Source: Salminus brasiliensis
Taxonomy: Eukaryota; Chordata; Actinopteri; Characiformes; Bryconidae
Assembly: GCF_030463535.1 (NCBI RefSeq)
Contig: NC_132901.1
Coordinates: 645,480-709,479 of the forward strand
DNA: 64,000 nucleotides
Direction: 5' to 3'
Below, piece after piece: positions 47,310 to 64,000 of this stretch. Each line of letters starts with the position of its first letter. Position 1 is the stretch's first letter. A program made the translations under genes and the position numbers. The notes beneath the pieces are model-generated. The model worked only from the letters and a program-made list of their open reading frames with translations, had not been told where the DNA came from and did no database searches.

Positions 47310-48770
47310 CCTCACTGCACAGCGGTTAAAGCTGTTGTTCTGACACCACTGAGTGATGTGGTTTGTTTTACATCTGTGAATATGCTGATTGATCCACGCA
47401 AGTGGATTACTGTCGATTAGGTGGTGGTTTAGGCCTTGTTTAACAGTCTGGTCATGAATATAGACTCTTTATTAAACCAGTTCAGTGCCCATCTGTATGG
47501 TAACAGAGCTCTGCCTCAAATCAATACAGCAAGAAAAGTACTATACTGTTCAAGACTCTGGGCCTTTCAGTAAATTATTTTATAAAACAGAAAAAGTGAC
47601 CCTAGCATGGAGAACTGAGTTCAGTACATGAAACTGACAAACTGTAAACCCCAAACACTGCTGTTCCTCCTCAAAAAGAACATCCAGCACAACAACAGAG
47701 CAATAAAATGGGCCAATTCCAAATGTTACATCACAGTCTTGAAAAGCTATAGCCTCAGAATTTACATTAAACCCACCCATTATAGAAAGTCTGTAGAGGC
47801 TAAATGTAATGGCTACTTCAGGAAAATATGGAAGCCAGGCAAAAAAGGCTAAAAGCTAATGCTAACTTGGGTGGGTGAAGTACCACTCAGAGTCGGGCTG
47901 ACTGGACCTGTACGATGGCCTGTTGGGAGGCCAATAAAGTTATTCAAGTGCTAGACTAGAGCTAACCTTTCCAGCCCCGACTACAGTCTCTTCAAGTAGC
48001 TAATCACTTCTTTCATATCCATCCATCCATCCTGGTCAGAGTCACGGTGGGTCCAAGCCAACCTGGAATCCAGGTAGGATTCCATGACTGACCTCCTCCT
48101 CAGAAGATGTCAATTTTCCCAGTTTTCACCTGAGAATGCAGTCAGTGAAGAGAACTGAAAAATGTAAAAATTGAGACCTGTGTGTTTGTTCTCTGATACC
48201 TTCATACCTGATTCTCTTTTCTGTGCCTCTGCACATCTTGTCCTGTGTCTTTAACCCATCAAAGACAAAATACCAGCCCCATTCAATGGTGTTTTAGTCA
48301 GGAGCAGGGTTGGAGACCACTGCTGTAAACAGATGGGCTCTTTTTTATGATCAGGGTCACCTTTTTATAATATCATTTCTGAGAATACGATGTAATGCCC
48401 TTTGGCTTGAACAACGCTCCTTACACCTTGTTAAGAGTCATGGAAGACAGGGGAGAGATGGAACACAAGGCGGGTAAAATATATCCAGACAAGAAACTGA
48501 TCACTGAGGAAGGTAGGTATGGGCCACATCGAGGTATGGGCCACTATGAGTAATGACTCATACATAAAGGCTCAAACTAAGATTGCGTTGGTCACAACAC
48601 AACCTTCTAACTAGGTGAGCTACCATGTACTGGTGGGTAATAGGTCCCAAAAGACAGGAGTTGACAGGACTAAAAGCAGACAAAGTCAAATAGAAAGAAA
48701 AGAGTTTGTCTACAGCAGTGCCTGTACTGAGCAGGTGCCAGGATCAGCTCTGCAGAAGTGGGTCCAGAAT
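47310..48770. other. Intergenic, between VR8 and VR9
   Basis: No gene is recognised. The part near 47620-47790 resembles 40480-40650 (above VR7), so it belongs to the shared upstream flank of duplicated genes. Confidence 0.4.
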
Positions 48771-48772
48771 GT

Positions 48773-49880
48773 TACATTTACATTTACATTTAAAGCATTT
48801 AGCAGATGCCCAGAGTGACTTACAAAAGTGCTTTACTGTTTACTCATGAATAACCTCAGCTAGTTTGAATAGGCTAAAAATTCAAAGCTCCTCTAATCTT
48901 AGACTCTACTAAACACAAGTAAATATGGAGCCCATAATACTCTTCTCTTCGCCTGAGTACTCTCAGAAGAGGAGGGTCTTCAGTCTGGGTTTGAGGACAG
49001 CAAGCGTTGGACTGTTCGGACCCCCCGGGGAAGTTTGCTCCACCACTTCGGTGCAGGACAGAAAAAAGTCTGGACGCTCGTCTTCCGTGGATCTTAAAGG
49101 ATGGCGGGTCGAGCCGAGCCATACTTGAAGCTGGAAGGGCTCTTGGTGCAGATCGGCATTTGACCATCGCCATCAAGTACAAAGTTAATTGGGAAACAAT
49201 TTTGTGAAGTAGAACAACAAAGGACGATGGGAAAGCTGGCTAGCCCAAGAGGGAGGGAAAATGGAGAACCAAAGTAGAATGGGTTTCCCAAATCAAAAGG
49301 GAAGAAAGGACTCAAGCGTCCTAAAAGAAACAAAGATGAAGGGGACACCAAAACCTCTCAGCCCTCTACCATCACTGGCTGTTATCTTGTGGCCCAAACT
49401 GGAGAAAGACACAGCAATGTGTGTCCAAGTATTCCCCTTATAAAGCCCTTCACCCAGGTGTTGGGCATTGGGCTTGATTGGCTCCACGTTGAATCCACCC
49501 ATTGCCTCCCTCTAGTGGCCAGAGGCAGCTTAGCCCTGGAGTCAGCCCTTGACTAGCAACACAGATAGGAACAAATAAAACACAGTCAAATGGGAACAGA
49601 ACCACTGACTGGGAGAAGGCATAGGTAAAGCCACCAGTAGCTGGGCAGTCTTGGCTTTGTAGGCCAGGGTCTTGAATCTGATGACCTGGGCAGCAGCTAC
49701 AGGAAGCCAGTGAAGTGAGAACACAGCAGTGGAGAGACATGGCTGAATTTAGAAACGCTGAAGACGACCCGTGCCACTGCATTCTGGATAAGTTGCAGGG
49801 GCCTGATGGAAGACCAGCCAGAAGAGAGCTGCAGTGGTCAAGTTTTGAAGTGATGAGAGACTGAACGAGCACCTGGGAGA
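48773..49880 (-). mobile_element. L2-like LINE 3' part, interrupted
   Basis: Starts with TTACATTTACATTTAAAGC and GCATTTAGCAGATGCC (the tail), followed up to about 49180 by the C-terminal reverse transcriptase region. From 49500 to 49880 the minus strand codes L-V-Q-S-L-I-T-S-K-L-D-H-C and S-L-L-A-G-L-P. About 300 bp of other DNA separates the parts. Confidence 0.6.
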
Positions 49881-50831
49881 CTCTCTAGAGAGGAAGGGTG
49901 ATCTTTGTCCCCACCTTCACCTATGATCAGAAACTTTGGGTAATGATATTAAAGAACAAGACTAAGGATACAAGCAAGTGGCAGGGCTCCCTCTTTGCCA
50001 CAGGATTAGTTATTTGGAAGAGGCTTGGAGTAGAGGTGCTTATCTCTTGTATTAAGAGTAGTGTGGTGCTTGTGCTTTGGGCATCTGAAAGCCTTGACTG
50101 GACTCTGTTGGAGGTTGGTGGGCCTAAGGAAGATGCAGAAGAAGACCCAGGACTCATGAAAGCGATTTTGTCTCCTGGCTTACCCGGGTGCAGCTGGTGA
50201 AAGTGTCTGGAGACAGGGATGCCTGGGTTTCCTTGCTTGCTTGGTGTACATTACTAAAGCTCAGGTCTGATGAAAGAGGGAGACACTCAAGCTTGGTATA
50301 GATTCACCAGTTATTCACGGCATAATCTAAATCTAAATTCTAAATTCCCAAGAAATGCTTTGGACCAGGGAATTTTTTATATTAATCAAGAACCACAGCA
50401 GCTGGTTCAACACACTGTCCATGGTGCTGAAACTTTTGATGTCAAACTATGTCTAAATGTAACGGTTTGGGTGTGTTTGAAGGTGTGTTGAAGGTGTGTC
50501 TGAATGATCTCAACCTCTTCAACCCATCATTTAAACAGCTTTCTCTGACACATAAACACCAGTATAAGTTCAACTTCCAATGCAACTGTGGTTGGTGTGG
50601 CACAACAGATAACACCACTACCTGCCAGTGAGCTACCATACCATGTGGGAGACTGGGGTTCAATTCTCGGTCTGGGTGACTATGCAGCCCCTACAATAAG
50701 AGTCCTTGGGCAAGACTCCTAACACTGCATAGGCCCTCCTCTGTAATATGAGCTAAATCCCATAAATGTAATGTAAAGCAATGAAAGAAAACAGTGAATT
50801 TGTGCTGATCAGTAGTCAGATTTTATAACCA

Positions 50832-50837
50832 TTTATT
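50832..50837 (-). terminator. VR9 poly(A) signal
   Basis: AATAAA on the minus strand about 180 bp beyond the VR9 stop. Confidence 0.45.
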
Positions 50838-51012
50838 AGCAACATAAGATCAGGTTGTTCTGGATACAGTTTGAATAAAGAACAAAGCTAACAGTACTGA
50901 CAAATTACTGTAAAAGAATGTAAACAAAAAGTCCAGGACATAAGATCTAGTAATTCAAACAGTATTGCAATTTAAATGAACTGAAGAAATCCAGAATTCT
51001 AGGAAATCAATT

Positions 51013-52653
51013 TTAGCACCCAGAATTCTCCAAATGAGTAATCTGCACCTCAGAATAAGTGCTGAAATCAGAGCTCTTTACTCTTCTCTTCTTCTTCTTC
51101 CTCAGATGTTTCTGTCCTCTGCTCGGAAGATCCAACGAAGCATACCACACCTCCCCTCTTCCAACCTGCAGTCAATTTTAGAGACAGCTCTTTCCACTAA
51201 ATATTTGGCATCGTATTTCGAGAAACTCAGAAATGTAAATGTGGACCCAAATGATGAGAATGGACCAAATTTCTATTATATTTTCTATAATATTTATTTA
51301 CTTCACTGTGGATCTGAGTAAAAACTCATGATGAGTACAATGATGAGCATTGAATTATCCTTAATCCTTTATCCCATTTGCAACCTGTTTAACCCCTTAC
51401 ACTATACACTAAGGTGTATAACTCAGTAAACGGCTGGGGCTCTTCTTTGGGAACAGAAGTTTACAATAACACATTTGGGTATAAGCTGTTTAAGGGGATT
51501 TTGCAGATTTACCATTTTCCATGTTCTTTATAAACAGATAAATTAATAATGTTTGGGTTTACTGCAGCGTTGGTTCCCACTTTACTATTTGAAGCTTAAA
51601 TGCACAAACATCACAAATATTAATATGCCATATAAATGATATTGTACAGTACAGTTTACAGTATATAGTGTGTTGTACCTCATCCCGTTTTATCTCCTCC
51701 AACCCTCCTCGAGCATCAGCTACCAAATCTGCAGTAAAACACACAAACACAGGTATGATAAAACAAAACTGAAGGTGACACTTTCTGCCAGTCGGCGGAC
51801 CACAGGCTGTTCAAAAAGGGGTTAAGAAAGAAGACTCTTTAGACTAAGAGTCGCTATTCGATTTCGGGAGTACCTTTGGTTCTGGTTCTGCAGATGCAGT
51901 ACACACAGGTGGAGGAGATCAGTGAGGAGAGGACAACACATACAGGACACACACTGACCAGCAGCTTCCAGCAGTCTGGTACAGCAGGGGTGGAGTTGAG
52001 ACACGAAGAGACAGTCTCTGAGGAACACAAGCATTTTAACTACAGACCTTTTAAATGCACCTATTTGGTAGGTGTTTCCAATAAAGTGCTGAAAAAGCAC
52101 AAGTACAAGACCAGGCCACAAATCAAGAGACGGCATTCTCACCTCTGTAAGAGAGTCGCCAGGTCAGGTTTCCGTAACGGTACACGGTCCTAGCTCCCTT
52201 GCCGTCGGCACTGATCTTTCTCTCATGCGTAGCGCAGTAGTACAGCCCCAGGTCGTTCTCAGTGACGTTCCTCACCAGCAGATCGTACGCCCCCCCGGAC
52301 GAGTTCTTCACGAAAGTGAACCGCGGGAACTTGTTTTTGAAAATCTCTGAATGTGTGATTACGAGAGGAGGCTGATGCTGGTGAGAGCAGTTCCTGAACC
52401 ACGCGATGTACAATCCAGCAGGTATAACACAGTCGCTGTAGAGAGTGACGTCGTCTCCTAGGCTGACCTTCATCTCCACTTCTTCTGCTCCAGAGATCCT
52501 GGAGAACCAAATGCCTGAAACCCCTGAAACACACCAGCCACACTTCAGACTCAACAGAGCAGACCAAGCAGATCTTTACGGTCAGAAGATCTAGGTATAA
52601 AAAATTGTGTGCTTACACGTGAACATGAGGACAACTTCTCCTGGTGTCTTCAT
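51013..52653 (-). CDS. VR9: V-set Ig, ITIM-bearing inhibitory receptor
   Basis: Exons: 52617-52653, 52143-52514, 51874-52017, 51679-51728, 51013-51165, giving 251 residues. The signal peptide is atypical for the array (MKTPGEVVLMFTC). The V domain has VTLYSDC, AWFRNCSHQHQPP, ENDLGLYYCA and G-N-L-T-W-R-L. The stalk has CLNSTPAVPDC; the DCSIC of other genes is shortened to D-C-W by a 9-nt deletion. TM and TRTK follow. The tail has VWYASL (Tyr209) and STYSEV (Tyr238) and ends after ITHLENSGC. The upstream acceptor for exon 3 was chosen because it keeps the stalk homology; an in-frame acceptor inside the exon is also possible. It is the array member nearest to STIM2. Confidence 0.78.
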
Positions 52654-52723
52654 CGCTGGTGAGGCTGGTGCTGGGGGGCTGATGGTGATGGTGAGGGTCC
52701 ATTGAGCGGATGTGTGAGATGAG

Positions 52724-52760
52724 CTCTGATTGGTCCACGTCAGTGGAAAATGTCTGTGAC
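52724..52760 (-). promoter_or_regulatory. VR9 promoter: CRE + CCAAT module
   Basis: CCAAT at 52729-52733 and TGACGT at 52737-52742 on the minus strand. The AT-rich outer flank of the other genes is not conserved. Confidence 0.55.
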
Positions 52761-53281
52761 CAATGAAAAGATGCACAAACAACTCCTCCGTTTTCCGTTT
52801 GCCACTTTTTTGTAAGCAGGGGGGAGGGGGGACCTTTGCGGTAGCTGCAAGGTCTTGCTCTACATCACCAGTGTCAGTATTTAGGTGGGGTAGGACCAGG
52901 TTCACATTTAGGGTTCAGGGTTAGGGTGACAACAAGGACGGTTTTTGGGGTTAAAAGGAACCAAACCAGAAGCTGAATGAAGATGCTTACATGGTTCTGC
53001 ACAATGGCAGTTTCTCATAGTAAGCAAGTGCCCCCTAACCTCTGGGTTGGCCAGTGCCCAAGCTCAGTTGGCAAGGTCATGCTTCCATATGTTGGGTGGT
53101 CATTCAATTCAATCAACACAGAATCCAAATGAAGACGGTCTTCATGAAGAATCACCGTGGGTCTGGAGTTAGCTTCAGTGTTACTCAGAGGAGCAGTGTG
53201 TCGGCTCCGTACAGAGAGCAGGTTCGGTGGGAAGTTGATGCCACTAGGCCTGAACATCGTCCCTGGTCGAAGGGCAGCGGC

Positions 53282-53346
53282 GAGATGAGTAAGTAAAGAC
53301 AGGCAGTCTGAGTTGCAGGGCCTCATCTCTGGGTTTCCTGTTTCCT
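53282..53346 (-). promoter_or_regulatory. Locus upstream element (above VR9)
   Basis: AGTTGCAGGGCCTCATCTCT and GGGTTTCCTGTTTCC, about 0.55 kb above the VR9 promoter. This is the last copy in the window; none is found near STIM2. Confidence 0.4.
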
Positions 53347-53349
53347 ACA

Positions 53350-54120
53350 GAGTGTGAACCCTGTAGCTTGCACGCTCTCAGAGTCTGGTGGGAGGAGGGG
53401 CACTAGGGTTGTGTACAGACCTGTTGGAAGTTCAGTAGGCGCATTTATCTTGGACTTACATTCACTGGTCATTTTAGTAGAAACACCTACCGTTCAGACC
53501 CCTTTTGCAGGTATGCGATGACGGTAGTCCTGTGTATGTTGAAGCCCAATTTATGAGCCCACCTCTGGTCTCAGGAAACATTTGTGGTTAAGCTTCAGAT
53601 GCAAGACCTCACCCTTACACCAACCACACATAGCTGTAGCTGCTCCTCTGCACTGCTTGGTTTAGTTTCATTTTTGCAGAGTCCCAGTCGAACTCACAAG
53701 GTAGCACAGTGGGTCTCACAGTTGTCATTCCAGCTTGAACGTTGGCTTGATGCCTTTGAGAAACATTGATTTTCATGAGAACATCCAGGTTTCTCCATGG
53801 AGAACCTCCATTGTTCAACTGGCATTGGTCCCTCTATTGGTTAATTGATCATTCCTACAACTAGACAATCTTGAGGTACTTGAGGTTGAGGCGAACAACT
53901 GGTAAACCATAAGGAGGCTCCCTGGTGAGGTACAACCTGGGATGACTGCTTACCTAGTGGTAAGAGAGGTGAGCTAGCAACCTGATGGTCATTGGGTTGT
54001 GTCCTAGAACTGATAAGGTATTCCTAGTTGGGCTGGGCTACAGACCAGACCAGTTGCTTGTACCAGGGTGCTATATATGAGCAGTCTGCCATTGGCCACT
54101 GGACAGACCATTTACAATGA
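53350..54120. other. Intergenic, between VR9 and STIM2
   Basis: No gene, RNA or known repeat is recognised. This marks the right edge of the receptor array. Confidence 0.4.
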
Positions 54121-54128
54121 TAGATGAA

Positions 54129-54620
54129 TGTCTAAATGACAAAAGTATTGGGACACCTGCTTAATCACTGTTTCTTCTGAAATCAAGGGTATTAAAAAGA
54201 GCTGATCCTGCTTCTGTTGGAGTAACTGTCTCTACTGTCCAGAGAAGAAGACTTTATTCTAGATTCTGGAGGAGGAGCATAGCTGTGAGGATTTGATTGA
54301 TTGCATGAGTGAGGTCAGGATGTTGGATGATGATTACCACCCCACCTCATCATCCCCAACTCATCCCATCCAAAAGTACTGGCTGAAGCTCCACCACCAT
54401 CATTCCAGAGAACACAGTTCTTCCACTGCCTCACAACTCAATGATGGGGGGCTTCTTCAGACCCCTCTACTGGCCCACACCTGGCATTAGGCAGCATGGG
54501 GCCAATAGCTTCATGATGTTGATCTGCTCCAGAGAGTCCTATTCTATTGGCAGCACTTCTTCTCTACAGGGTCTAGACAAGCTGTGTTTGCATAAGGGGT
54601 GTCCACATATTTGTGTTTGT
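54129..54620. mobile_element. Short DNA transposon copy
   Basis: GACAAAAGTATTGGGACACC at the left and GGTGTCCACATATTTGTG at the right form imperfect inverted ends. The interior has GAGTAACTGTCTCTACTGTC. Confidence 0.65.
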
Positions 54621-55048
54621 TCATTGTTCTCCTGGTCAGGGTGCTGGCTACTCCCCTTTGTAAATACCTCAAAGCTAATCAAAGAGAAGGAAGAAGAGAA
54701 AGTTGATCAGCTGGAAAAAGTCAAGATTTTATTTTCAAATAAATTCAGTTTTAATAAGATAAAAGTAAGATCAATAAATAATCCATTTCATCAGATGAAT
54801 CAACAGAAGGAGAAGCTCTAAACTGAGCAGTCTGACAGTCTGAGCTCTGTACTATACCTCTTCACCTTCAAATTTAAATATTCAAATTAAACTGACATGC
54901 AGCCAACAGTAAATAAGCAACCAGCTTAATATAAATACAAATGTACAGTAAAAGGTCACCTGCCCTGACCAGTCATAGGTCAACACAGCAGTGCAGGCAC
55001 ACTGAGGGCTCCAAGAGAAAAGTGCCTCTGAACAGTGCATCGATTGAT

Positions 55049-55054
55049 TTTATT
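55049..55054 (-). terminator. STIM2 poly(A) signal (candidate)
   Basis: AATAAA on the minus strand about 900 bp beyond the STIM2 stop. It would give a 3' UTR that includes a short transposon copy. Confidence 0.35.
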
Positions 55055-55284
55055 AAAACAAACAAAAGGCAAATGAGAATAATAAAAGCTTATTAATATT
55101 AATTAATGACCACAACTTCAGTCAGATACCAGACATTTCGCTCAAGGCCAGCAATCATTAAGACTTTTTTTTTCAGTTAGCCATGTCATACAGACCCTGC
55201 ACCAAGGCCTTGCAATGCTGACTAAACACAAGCGGTTAAAGAAATCAGCCATGACTATAATCCAGAAAAAAATAATATCACACA

Positions 55285-55607
55285 TACACTAAACGGACAA
55301 AAGTATTGGGCACCTGCTCATTTATCGTTTCTTCTGAAATCAGGGGAATTAAAAAGAGTTTATCCTGCATTTGTTGGAGTTACTGTCTCTACTGTCCAGA
55401 AAAGAAGACTTTCTATTAGATTTTCACAGCATTGATGTGAGGATTTGATTCAGTATTGGATTGAGCACCATCCATCATTCTAGAGAAAACTAGGGACTGG
55501 ACAAGCTGTGTCAGCAATTGGTGCAACTTGTAGCTACAAAGTAGCTAAATGCTTAAATGCAAGTATTAGAATCTGGGATGTCCACAAACTTTTGGGCATC
55601 TAGTGTG
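55285..55607. mobile_element. Short DNA transposon in STIM2 3' region
   Basis: Left end ACGGACAAAAGTATTGGGCA and right end GATGTCCACAAACTTTTGGG. It probably lies inside the 3' UTR. Confidence 0.6.
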
Positions 55608-55958
55608 TAAATGACCAACAGCCTACAGGGCACATTTCTCTGCTTTAAGTGCAACAAGACTGAATGTAAAGACATTCTGGCTGATTCAATATCAGCTCTG
55701 ATGCCAAACATGAAACCCAGCCTAAAGTTTGCAGAAGGCATCACAATGGGGTTTGGTGACATCACAAAAGTTCTACTAGCCAGAGAATCAAATAAAAGAC
55801 CTACAGGTAACAAGGCGTCTTCCTACCAACTAGACCAAAGGTCTACAAAGGCACTCAGAATGCACTTCAAAGCATCGCTTGTATCTTGGACGTCTCCATT
55901 AGAATTAGTAGTGCTTAAGTATGCACATAGAGTTCCTCTTGTAATTGCTTCCAACTTG

Positions 55959-63652
<7,694 letters not shown>

Positions 63653-64000
63653 CTGCAAGCACGCCTCTAGGGTCAAAGGTCACACACAGCGGTCACTAAA
63701 AAAAAAGCCCGGTCAAGTCACTGAAGGTGTGTTTACCTGTGAAAATCATAATAGCATAATTCATCCTTAACTCAGGTGCAGTACAGGTTTCTGACACTGT
63801 ACGACTCTAGATGGACAAAAGTATTGGGACACCTCATTGCTCATTGTACCAAGCACCATGCTAATTTAAGCACCATGCTAATTACTTTGGTAACTGTGTT
63901 GATCTTGCCAACAATAACGACAATGGCAAAACGTCCGCTACATGACAATATCCACAGACTTATTGATGACTAACAGGAAATAGCTTCATATCTCAATAAG

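Overview
This window is nuclear DNA of a bony fish, probably an ostariophysan teleost (the exact group is a guess). It has spliced genes with small introns, L2-like LINE tails, Tc1-like transposon relics, MITE-like DNA elements and a solo LTR. The one gene recognised with certainty is a teleost STIM2. Every gene I can support is on the minus strand.

From about 3.8 to 52.7 kb there is a tandem array of one receptor family, here called VR1 to VR9 for convenience. It has nine intact gene models, two decayed copies (psi1, psi2) and one fossil V exon. Each intact gene has the same five exons with matching phases: a short signal-peptide exon (37 nt in all nine); one V-set Ig exon ending in a J-like G-N-x-T strand; a stalk plus cysteine-rich transmembrane exon without a buried charge; a short cytoplasmic exon; and a tail exon with a V/I-x-Y-x-S-L ITIM and, in most copies, a second ITIM S-T-Y-S-E-V/I. 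I infer single-V-domain inhibitory leukocyte receptors, similar in plan to NITR, NILT and CD300-like molecules, but I could not assign them to a named family.

The array grew by tandem duplication. A block of about 7 kb (about 9.04-16.07 kb, VR1+VR2) is repeated head to tail (about 16.07-22.96 kb, VR3+VR4). Between VR1 and VR3 the adjoining intron 1 is unchanged, while the V exon has about nine amino-acid replacements and almost no silent changes. Exons 3-4 and the promoters look homogenised between otherwise diverged genes. Every gene carries a CCAAT box next to a CRE-type TGACGT about 65-90 bp upstream of its ATG. Most also carry a repeated upstream element containing CAGGAAACCCACAGTG 0.4-0.9 kb further up. 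These are candidate shared regulatory modules.

From 55.96 to 63.65 kb lies STIM2, the ER calcium sensor that gates store-operated entry. Eleven coding exons run from the EF-hand to the stop; the signal-peptide exon is beyond the right edge. The last exon codes about 510 residues in which an R-K-x-S-R-D/E-E motif recurs many times, and the polybasic end is followed by an unusual extension. Remaining DNA is intergenic or repeat-derived, including a minisatellite in VR7 intron 3, (TA)n and (CA)n tracts, and at least five copies of a short DNA transposon clustered around STIM2.
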